From Tetmemena sp. SeJ-2015 (lineage: Eukaryota; Ciliophora; Spirotrichea; Sporadotrichida; Oxytrichidae): DNA of 64,000 bases. The stretch is taken from assembly GCA_027382625.1 (NCBI GenBank), contig JAJKFJ010022263.1, forward strand, positions 1 through 64,000, in the 5' to 3' direction. The translations under genes and the position numbers were made by a program. Under the pieces are notes generated by a model that saw only the letters and a program-made list of their open reading frames with translations, had not been told where the DNA came from and did not search any database. Positions 11,901-23,900 of the stretch are shown piece by piece (position 1 is the first letter of the stretch; each line of letters starts with the position of its first letter).

Positions 11901-14900
11901 GAAAAGAGAAGGTTGTTAAAAAAGAGATTAATACAAAATAACCTTGATTTAAATATATCATTCCACCCAGTAACGAATTATTTTAGCTATGAGATTTAAT
12001 TCGTAATCGTAATGGAAGACTGCGGCCCATCTTTGCCTATAATTCAAATTTATATTTTTGCGCTGAATTTTCCCTTTATCAAGTTTATCCCTTTCGCCTA
12101 AATTTTGTTTTTTAAAAAATTTTTGGGGAAATTTCATTTTGATTTTTTGGGAAAATTTTTTAATTGGGCCTAAAACTAGTAGTAAACTTAATTTTGGGGG
12201 AATTTTAAAAAATTTTTAAAAATTTTTAATGGATTGGTTTTGGGGGAAAAATTTTAATTTAATCAAATTCACTCCTGTTACTACCTGATCATCAAGTCCA
12301 CTCCCACCACCTAATAAAAAACTTCATTTTATAGTTCTTAACCCCGCTCTTTAAAAAATTCTGACCTATAATTCCTGATAAAAATCATGGCACTATACTA
12401 GGAGCTGCTTAAATTAATTTGAATCCTTATTTAAAAAAGCTTAGTTAGGTTCTAAAGGAGAGAACGTGCGAAGACTTATTTTCACTCGTAACAATTGGAT
12501 TGATACTTTTTGCTTGCCAAAAATAAACGATTACTATGTTAAGCTCGAACCTGAAGAACTTGAAACATTTGAGGGAGAAGAAAGCTCTCTCTTAAAGAGT
12601 GAAAGCAAATAAAGTGCTGCTTTGAACGAACCTGAAGTAATGATAGCTCAAATAGATGATAAAGCATAAGAGGTTAAAAAAACGATCCTGGTGATTTATT
12701 TTATAATCCTGCTTTGACTCATTTTTTTATATTTTGAAGCAGGTGTTTTTAGCAAATGAGAGAAATGTGATTTTGTAGCAGTACTTTAGCAGCGGTAATC
12801 AGCTTTTAAATGAGTATTTCATATTCAAAAAGACAGAGAATGAGCTCAGAGCAGTGGACTAAAATGACAAATCTTAGAGGAGGTTATTAAAAAAAGTATG
12901 CTTTTTTTTTGAAAATTAAACTCAAAAATTGTAATTTTCAAAAATTTTGTTTCCCCTTTAAAAATGCTCTTTATCAAGTACAAGAACTTAGAAATTAAAA
13001 TTTTTTTCAAATTAAAAAAGAACGAGCTCAACGAACTTTCAAATATTTACAAAGCAATTAAGATCCATCTTGATGGAACATGCGAGCAAATTGAGCTTGG
13101 TACTTTAAGAAATACTCAATTTTTGAGGATGATTCATAATTTTCAATCTCACTAAACAATTAAAACAGAAGATTTAATAGATGGATAGTAAAATTTATAA
13201 GTTAATTTAATTATAATATGTCATAGTAATTTCGGTTTATCTCAAGGTTAATCTTCTTCGCCAAGCAAATAGAAGATATACACTTTCAATTTCAAAAAAT
13301 ATTTAATGAGTAGAAATAAAGAATACCAGATATTATAATAAAATATTAAAATGTTAAGTACATAGATGTTTATGATTATAGTCGCGCTATCTTGTTATGT
13401 TACTAAAAGTTTATTAAAATAATCTCTAGGATATTATTTTGGACTCGACTTTGGCTCTTTCTTTTAAAATATTTTAGTCCAAAAATACTTAAATTTTTAA
13501 TAAAATATTTTTCATTTCAACTCTTGGCTTCGACTCAATAAAATCTCGTTCTGAAAAATATGTATACAAGATTTTTCTTTGGAATAATCAACTTAAAAAT
13601 AAGAACCTCATTCCCTTTTATGAAAAAATCTTTCGTGTGATATGTTTCATGATAAATTTTGCATATGAATAGTAATTGAATAATCTAATATTGGCAATCT
13701 CATAAATAGATAATGGTATGAGTTTAATTTTATCTTTTCTATTTCGTTCTTTTTAAATTTTTAAATTCTTATAAACCCAGCATTTTAATTTAGAGCAATA
13801 GTAATTTGAGATGTTCAAGTACTGCAAAAAGAGGATGCTAGATGTGAGGAGGAGAACTCTTTTTGAGGCTTCTCCTATCTCAGGCTGTGGTATGAATGCA
13901 GATTGTCCTAAGTACTTTAATAAATAAAAATATTACTTAATGGAATTCAGTAAATTTACCAAAGTAGGATACTTCATTGAATTTTTGAATACAAATGAAT
14001 TATAAAGATTTTATTTGTTGCTCTCCGAAAATGTTACCAAGATATCAAAGAAATTCTTTAACAATATTTTTAATTAATTTAAATTTTATTTTTGAAATTT
14101 TACTGGTAAAATTCGAATTTTGTCCACTAAAAATGGCCATTTTTAGTGGATAATTTTGACTTATTTCTACTTTTTACCTCTTAGAAAATATATATATTAA
14201 TATTCTTTTTCAGTATGCTCTGATTTCTTAAAAGATGGATGTTTTAGTTCACAAAGGATATCTCAACTATATCGCAAAGAGGTCAATATATTCTTCAAGG
14301 ACTCAAAAAGCAAAATTAATTTCCCTTAATTGAAAGATCGAATTATATTTTGACTACAGAATCAGAGGATGATGAGATAAAGAAAAATCCACTATTCCAA
14401 TTTTAAACAAATGAATTTAAGATTGAACTAAAGAAGAACAATTCTATAAATAAAGCTACATTTAGAGACTCCAAAGAGAAGGACAAAAATCAGTCTGTTG
14501 AAGAGGTCAATGAGGAAACTCTTGTCGCCAAAAACTTTGCCACTGATGAATTATTTTTTCGGTTAAATTTTAACTTAATAAGATGGAGACTTAAAGAAAA
14601 CTTAAAATTAAACCCAAATAGGAAAAAAATTACTTATTTTTGTATCGCTAAAAATAAAATTTCTCAAAATTTTTGATTTACAAAATTATTGAAAATACCA
14701 AGTCAAAATTTCATATATTTAAGAATGCAAAATAGTTTCTTAATTATTCGCCACTATTTCTTAAATAGCAACAAAAACTATGAATAAAGATAGTCTCTAT
14801 ACTATTCGATATAAGATTAATTTGGCTTAAATAATTTTTATATTTAATTATTAAAATATGAATTATATTTTTTGGGAATAATGAGTGTCTATTTTAATAT

Positions 14901-17900
14901 AATGGTCCATAAATTATATATTTTTTTGCTGAATTTTTGGGTTAGGGTTTAGTCTACATATTAAATATATGGCTCAAATATGATTGCGTTATCGGGGGTA
15001 AGATATTTAAAAATGCAGATTAGAAGAAGGTGGCTGGAGGAGTCAGGGTGGCCTACTGGCAACGGTGGGGAATTTGATTTATTCATTATAGGTTCGAATC
15101 TCTATATTTCATAAGTTTAATTAATTACACTATTAACGGATTATCTGATCTCGTTTAAAGAGCAATCCCGCAATCCATCTGAAAAATGTGAACAAATCAT
15201 CAAGAGTTCAAAAATCTCAATCAACATAAAAATCAGAAAGGGAAATCAAAATCAGATGGAATTATAGACAATGAGGAGGAGGAGGCTGAGATAACTTTCA
15301 ATAGTCTGAAATAGAGATGAGTTAGAATTCTTCCATTATAGAAATAGAATTAAGAAAATAGAAAAAATAATCAGATAATAGAGAAAGCAATAAATAATAA
15401 GGGCTTGGGGGGGTTATTTTAATCTCTTTTTTTTACCAATCAACGATCATGCTTTCGTATTCATCCTATATTTAAAAAGAAGTTCATGAATAGAAATACC
15501 GATTTCAATTAAAAGCTACAGATCTTCCCAACTAAATTAATATTTGATCCTTCTATGCAGATGCTGAACTAGTTGTGCTATCAAATCAAAATGGGCCTTG
15601 TATCTAGCATTTTCCAATAGTAGGTCGCATATAGCTACTACTCTGATAAATTTAAAAATTCTGAAGAGTTGCAATACCACAAATGCCTTAAAGTCAACTC
15701 TTCTCATTTGTGGAGAGCTTATGTGATGCGAAATTTAAATTTAAATTCTTTTTGAATAATAAAATGCTCTTATTTTTTTAAAAAATTATCTGGTAATCTA
15801 CAAGGTCAGTATAAACCTAGATAGTCCTTTTAAACCAGAATTCACTGAAAAGGATCTCTCCTTCATAACTATTAAGTTAAATAACCACTATAAAATTCGA
15901 GAGGTGAGATTTTCTGAGAGAAATCATAAGATCATTATAATTTGCAACGATGCCTTCCACTATTAAGGATAGTGGAAAAGAAAATCTGTTATATTGGATC
16001 TTCACAACATAGAAGTAGAGAATAAATTCTGTGTGGAAAATATAAGATCAGTAGTTAGTTTCAAAGAGAATAGCCTTTATTATTTATCAAGAAGTTCAGA
16101 GACTTGTCTTAAATTTTGAATTTTAATTTGAAAATTTTAAATAAAACTCAATATTATAGATTTAGCGTTGATTTGGGTTTTTTTTTAAATTTATTACCAT
16201 ACTTATAGTTAAGTTTTTATTGATGAGACCCCTACTGTAGTTCTTCATACTCCTTGGCTGTTAAAAAAGTGGTATTTTTGCGCCATCTAGGGCTCATTGG
16301 ATAGCTCTTGCAAAATTAAGAAGATTTTATCCTGTGCGTTGACCCTCATTACTTCCTAAATGGAGTTAACTGGATTTAATGTGGCGGGTTGCTGATTTTT
16401 TCAAAAAATGAAACCCCCCTTAAATTAGGGTTGAGCCTCAAAAATTGAGGATTAACCCAAGATTTTAAACAAAAAATTTTTTTTTTTGCTCCCCTTTTAA
16501 AATAAGCTTTCATTTGATCCCCATTTGTTAGGGTTTAAAAATTTAAAAAATTTAAATAAAATCATAAAATAGAGATTTTAAACCTTTAAAATACTTATTA
16601 AATTCCCCAAAAAGGCAATATAAAAATTAGCAAATTTTGGAAAAAAAACAAAAAAAATTTAAAATTTTTTGAGCTATTTTAAAGGAAAAAAAAAGTTTTT
16701 TTTAGAGATGGAGCTCATAATATCTGACAAACAGAAGGGTTTTTTTAGAATTTATATTAAAGTTAGAATGTTAAAAAATTATTTTTTTTTAAAAATTAAA
16801 TTGGGTTTTAATTTGTAAATTTTAATTAAAAAACTTGTACTAGGGGGGGTTCGAACGCCCGGGTCCCCCAAATTTAACCCAGACTAAAATAGTGGGAAAT
16901 TTACCATTGAGGGGGGCGAAGTCTGTTTAATGGGGGGGAGGACGGGTCCGTTGGGGAACCCCCCCCGCTTTAAAGTTTTAAATAGTTGCGAAAAATTTTT
17001 TTAAAAAAAGTAATTTTTTTTAAATTTTTTTTTTTAAAAAAAATTTTTTTTAAAAAAAAAATTTTTGGTTTTTCGATTTAGGGGGCCCATTCAAAAAAAA
17101 AAAAATTTTTTTTTCCTAAAAATTTAGCTCAAAAAATTTTAAATTTTTTTTTAGTTTTTTTTATCCCAAAATTTCCCCCCTTTAAATTTAAAAAATTGGG
17201 GCCTTTTTTGGAATCAATTTGTTTAAAAATTTTGATTTTTTCTCTATTTGATTTTTTTTTTAAATTTTTAAATTTCAAACCCAACTTGGGGACTTAAATT
17301 TTTTTAAAAGGGAAAAAAAGGTTCTTTTGATTTTCTGGTTTAATCCTAAATTTTTGGGGGGGCTCACATAATTAGGAGGTTGCTTTTTAGGGGAAAAATC
17401 AGCCCCCTGCCCCCTTTAAATTTCCATTTTTAACCCCAAATCGGGGAAGTTTAAGGTTTTTTGGGAAATTCAAAAAATTTTTTAAAAGGGAAAATTTTTT
17501 TTTTTGCCTTCAAAATTGGGTTTTTAATTGGTTTTCCCAACAAAACCAAATTTTTTTGGAAAAAAAGACAAAATTTCCAAAAAAAATTTAACCTTTATTA
17601 ATTTTAAGAATTCAGAGTTTTTAATTGAAGAATTTTAACCTAAATCTTTTAATATCAGCAGCAAGTAATTGAAGAAATTCGACCATCTCAAACTTTGGAA
17701 CTTAATCAGTTACTCATACATGATAAAATTAACAAGAATTACTCTTATAACTTGTACAAGCCTTAATCATACTTTCACTTCATTTATAAGGGAAGATATT
17801 TGATCCTATTCATGGAATACTCTTACTATCTCATAATAGATACAGAAGGCGATAAACGTAAATAATTATGAGTCTATCATATTATTATAACTCACTTATG

Positions 17901-20900
17901 TTAACTCTTTCGAACTCACAGATAAGTAACTTTATCTAGCCTGCGACTAAGACTAGCTCTACTTGATTAATTTCCCCGCTACGGAGACTCGCCACAAACT
18001 TATGATAGATTAAAAGTTCCAAGGTGGGCTTATCGAATCCATTCTTAGAATTAACTTTGGCCAATAGCACACTCTTGTTGACTTTATGTAACTTTAATTT
18101 TAATAGAGACTTAAAAAGCTAGCAGTTGATACTCGAAGATTATGAGCAATAGTAGATAACTTTTTAAACGCATACTTTTACAAGTTAGCAGCACATATCC
18201 ATGGTTTTTTATTGCTATTATTCCGACTTAAATTTGACAATTAAAGCAAGTTTTTGAAAAAAAATGAATTAAAAAAAATTTTGAATTTAAAAGGGGGGCT
18301 TTTTTGCACCAGATTATTTCTATTTTGTATGCAGATGAATTAATTAGATTTGGGTAAGAAATTAAAGAGTCTTGGATGCTTTCCAAAGAAGATTAGCTCA
18401 ATTCAATATCAAAGATATGCCTATTATATTCATCAAAGATGCCCAAGGCTTCACAATATTATTATAGATTTAGAGATGATTTTTAAAATTAAGAAATAAA
18501 TAAATAATTAGTTGGAGTACGTTAAATACCCCCCGCCTGAATTAAATAGTTTTTAGTTTGAATTCTATCTATTGGATTATAACTGTGCGAAAACCGATTA
18601 GTACATTAGCACAATGAAGGCGTAACCAGTTTTAAAAGTACACTCTAATTGTGCAAATGTGCTAAAGTGCCAAACCGTCAACTTGCTAGACATGTTTATT
18701 CAGGCGTACCGTCCAGTCATCTACAGCCGCTTCGGTTGTTCCCCATTGGTCTAAGTGGCTAGGATAGGGCGAGACTCCCCCCCCGGGGCAGGGCGAAGGT
18801 AGGTGTCCGGGGTGTACCCCATGGTCAGGGGGAGTACCCCCCAGGGGAGGGGGTTTTGAACCCCACCGGTGACAGGGTACGGTGTGTGTGTGAGAGCCGG
18901 AGTTTACAGAGAGGACTTGGTAAGGATGAGTAGAGCAACAGTAACAGTGAGGGCCGGTTGGGGTGGTTCACCGGTGGGGTTCGAACCCCCTCCCCCTGGG
19001 GGGGTACTCCGCCTGACCATGGGGTACACCCCGGACACCTACCTTCGCCCTGACCCCGGGGGCCCGGGGAGTCTCGCCCTATCCTAGCCACTTAGACCAA
19101 TGGGGAACAACCGAAGCGGCTGTAGATGACTGGACGGTACGCCTGAATAAACATGTCTAGCAAGTTGACGGTTTGGCACTTTAGCACATTTGCACAATTA
19201 GAGTGTACTTTTAAAACTGGTTACGCCTTCATTGTGCTAATGTACTAATCGGTTTTCGCACAGTTATAATCCAATAGATAGAATTCAAACTAAAAACTAT
19301 TTAATTCAGGCGGGGGGTATTTAACGTACTCCAACTAATTATTTATTTATTTCTTAATTTTAAAAATCATCTCTAAATCTATAATAGATCACGCAAAGCA
19401 TTTCAAGGACTTTATCAAAATCAATATCATTTTAGAGACCATCATCAAGTTAAAAACATTTAAGTTTAGCTATATTAAATTATGTAAATTATAGAATGGA
19501 AGAGTAAGATAAAAAATGAAGAGTTTTTTTTTAAATGGGAATTTTTCTCTTTAAAATTTGAAAGATAGTTATTATTGAATTTTCATTAATTTTGCTATAA
19601 TTATTTTATCGTTCTTAAACTTTAATTAAAAACTCTTTAGTCTCCTCTGATATAATATATTTTTTATTAAATTTAAATTAAGGATTATTAAATAATTCTT
19701 GATATAGATAACTAAGTACTAAAACCAAAGCGAACTGAATGAAACAGTGGATAAGCATCTTGTATACATGCTGTAAAATAGATTTAATCTGAAAACGTAT
19801 TTCGAAAGTGAATTGCCACTTTAAAAAATTCGCAGCTCTCACTACCCAAACTACTCTAAAGACAAATCTACTTTTGTATATGGAGATTTTGAGGACACTC
19901 ACACTGTGAATTATATACTTACTCATTACAATGAATTGGTTGGTACGAGGGTAAAAGAATACAAGAATATAGGTTAAGTTCAGGTTGAATATTTCTTGCT
20001 CAACATTCCTAATACACTTAAGAGTCATGAGTTCATTCAGCATCTCTCCTCTCATAATGATTTAGAACTTTTTGAAACCTTGCCTATTCAGATGATTCTC
20101 GACTTTAAGTGGATCACATATACCAGAAGGGCAGGGCTAAAATATTTTGGCTACTATCTCATCTTTCTAATTTCATTTTCAATAGACCTTTATTACTTCA
20201 TTACTATGAATGAAAATAGAAACTTAGCCCACTTTTATCATTTTTTTTGTAAACACTTAATTGTCCCTAAGATAATTTGCCTAGCATATCTACTTGGAAT
20301 GGAACGCTATGAACTTAATCATTTAAGAAAAATAGGCGCCAAGAAATATTTAGAAGATAAGTGGAACTATGGCGATTAAGGCTTCGCAATAAAAACCAAA
20401 AATCTATCAATAAATGAGAAAAAATAAGCTTGTCATATTTATAAAAGCATCCTAATGCAAAGCATAAAAAGTCTTTAATTAAAAAAAATTTCAAGATTAT
20501 CATATCTATTTAAAGATAAAACTTAATATCTTGCATAATTATATAAGTATGATGAATGAACTTTATCTCCTCACTAAAACAGTTTGAACTGATTTGCTGC
20601 AGTAATTAATCCTTATTTTAAAGTTCTCTTCTAAATTGAAAGTTCAAAATTAATTATAGTCTGAAGCATACATATGATTTAAACTCCAATATTATTCCAT
20701 ATTGCTTATATTATGTCTAAATAATCGTTATAATCTCTATTAACAATTATTATATAGGGCACTTTATATACTCATTCTTTCATCCTACTTAATTATTGGT
20801 TTAATGCTTTATATTGGATGCGCAGTCGTAGATATTGAAAAAATAGCAATGAATTTGAAAAATCTTTCTTAAATACAAGTCTAAGCATTGACTGTTGTGA

Positions 20901-23900
20901 AGGCTAGGTCTAGTCTCCTAGTGAAGCTTTTTAAAGAGGTGGCAGTTTGAAATTTTTATTGAAAGTATATCGATTCATATTTAAATTATTCAAATAATAA
21001 TCAGCGAAGCTGATGTCTTTCATTCTCTGTAATATAAACTCTGAAGAAATATAATATCTAGGATCTAGAAAAGTTTTTGAAAAGTGAAAATAAGTTGGAA
21101 ATGATTCATCATAATCTTGACAAAAATAATCGTATAAACATCTAAGTTGAAGTAAAACTCCATTCTGATGTAGTAAAACTCCATCTCTAAATTTTTAAAG
21201 TAGCCAATCAGAGACTTAATAATTAAAAATTATTAAGCAAAGCAGAGTCTCTGATTGGCTACTTTAAAAATTTAGAGATGGAGTTTTACTACATCAGAAT
21301 GGAGTTTTACTTCAACTTAGATGTTTATACGATTATTTTTGTCAAGATTATGATGAATCATTTCCAACTTATTTTCACTTTTCAAAAACTTTTCTAGATC
21401 CTAGATATTATATTTCTTCAGAGTTTATATTACAGAGAATGAAAGACATCAGCTTCGCTGATTATATTTGCAATAATATTACCAATATGAATCGATATAC
21501 TTTCAAAAAATCTTTCAAACTGCCACCTATTTAAAAAGCATCACTAGGAGACTCCTAGCCTTCACAACAGTCAATGCTTAGACTTGTATTTAAGAAAGAT
21601 TTTTCAAATTCATTGCTAATTTTTCAATATTACTAATGCCAATGATAATGGCCTTAAAATCAAATTTTTAAAAAAAGGAATTTGCTATAAATATATCATG
21701 ATGAGTTTGATGTGCTTTATGGTATTTGTAAAATTGTGCTCCCACTTGCGTGTTTTCGAAGGTTTCAGTTATTAGATGAGTATGCTTAAAGCAGTATTCA
21801 TAGACATCCGCTACTTCATATCTCTTTACACGTTTGTGCTTGTGATGTATGGCTACATTTTTAGTTTGCTGTAGATCCCCGTTGGATAAGACGATGATGA
21901 AGCTTTGCTGTATTATGAAGCAGTCGGATATTTTGGATACTTTATTATGGCTTTTAGAGCTTCAGTTGGAGATATGCAAGTGGATAGATTTTATAAGCTT
22001 GATAGCATGCGTATAAATATTTAATATATTTAGCTATAAATAGATGCTTACATAATTTGCTTGGATTGTTTGGATTACTGCTATCCTCTTTTTAAATATT
22101 ATACTTCTGAACTTCATAATCGCAGTGATATCTGAATCCTACTCTAAAGTACGGCAGAGAATGGTTGCTGAATCTTATAGAGTTAAATGCCACCTAATCA
22201 AAGAGAAAGAGATAAACATGAGCCTGAGAAAACAGAAGAGCACGCTTTAATTATGATATGTGTAAATTTATAAAGCAGGTATTATTTAGGAGAATCTTTT
22301 TGATAATCATGATCAACTTATCAATTAAATTAAGCGGCCATAACCATGACAGTCAAAGTATTTCTAGATAAATTAATTTACAGAATATTATACCTTAATC
22401 TATCTCATTCTAATAAATCAATAATTTTGTATCATATAAACGGCTGTATATATTAATCTTAAGAGCGAAAAAAGCTTAGAAAAGGATTTAAATTATGAAA
22501 TTCAAATCGTTCTAATAACTAAATTGAGTATTAAGATTTAAAGGAACTCTTTAATTTTTGATTGGAAATTTTAAAATCTCTAGATTTATGGGAGAATTAT
22601 AATTTTCATAAAGCCCTTTTTACTATTACTTGATATAGTATAGAATAATCAAAATCTATGAGTAGTTAAAATATTAAAGAAGGAGTTGCAACTTTGTGAA
22701 TTTAAAATGTTTGATTCACCCTCTGATCTGTCGCAATTTTCGATAGTTTATCAAAAGTTAATATGAGTTTCTTCATTAGTCATCTTCACAGGACCTCTCA
22801 GTAGCGAGATAAGGTGATCTCGAATCGATTATATTCAAATTTCCGGTCTTCACAAACTTTTATCGTTTCTAACTCTGTACTGAGCGATCCCACACACAAG
22901 TTGAAGGTTATAAAATTCTTAGAATTCTATTCTGAATCGAATGGTGTTATAATTGATTTGAAATAAAATGCTTCAGCTGCCACTAATCTGTTCTATTTTA
23001 ATTAATTATATTATGTAAATTGATTTTCCATTAAATTCTCCTCTATAATCAGTATGCAAAAATTATTGTCTATATTTCCCTAAGTACTTGATACTTAGGC
23101 GTCCAGTTTAATCATAAAGGGATGATGGAGTTTTTGATTGGGAAAGCTTTTCAAAGGAATTAAAATCTTCGATAAACGAGACTGGCATGTCTTAAATACT
23201 AGAAATGAAAAATTATGTTGAGGAGCTAAAAACTGAAGTTGAGAAAATACAAAGTACCCAGGGAGAGAGACTCAAGCGTATGGGTGAGAAATGGGATTAG
23301 AATTTCAAGGAACTAGAAAATGTTATAGAATCTCAAAATGCCTCGGATTAAATAAAGCACTCAGAATTATATTAGAAGCTTGAGAAAATCTCAAATGAGA
23401 GCTAATAATGCTGGGTATTTATAGCAGAGCTAATTTAAGCATAGAATAGGAATGATAAAGAGGAGGAAAAGGTTGGAGGAGGGTCTGTATTCCCGCCAAT
23501 CAATCCAGAAAAGTTGAAGCCTCAAGCCGTTGCTCAAGATAGCAGAAATAAGTTTAGAATAACTATTTGATAATTTTTTGAAATTATTTTTATGACTTTC
23601 AAAAAAACTGAAGATATAACGATAAAACGGATTAAAAAATATTAAGTGCTTTAAAAAGTTCTATTATAGGAACTCACTGTAATAGCTAAAATTACTCTTA
23701 TCTCATGATGATGATAATGGTTGCTTTCTAGCTTGTTGAGCATTACTAGAAGGAGTGATCCACATAGAGTAATCAGGCTAGAAGTCGAAGTCATGAAGGC
23801 CCTAGCTGATAGGAAAATGATCCGACTCTCACTGAATAAATTAAAACATTTGGTGACATCAGATCATTTGATAAATCTTTTGTTAGTTTGGGCTTTTTGA

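Noticed and set aside
11820..12545. Scrambled order of channel B segments relative to copy C
   Set aside because: The apparent order difference rests on one weakly similar segment; the confident pieces are colinear.
15035..15115. Functional tRNA gene
   Set aside because: Box motifs are good but acceptor and T stems do not close properly.
18825..19091. Open frames on both strands in the GC-rich palindrome centre
   Set aside because: Proline/glycine-rich products of GC-rich DNA in a palindrome; tRNA-like motifs explain the sequence better.
19678..20055. 125-codon minus-strand frame
   Set aside because: It is the antisense of channel B coding, where the plus-strand frame is supported by copies C and D.
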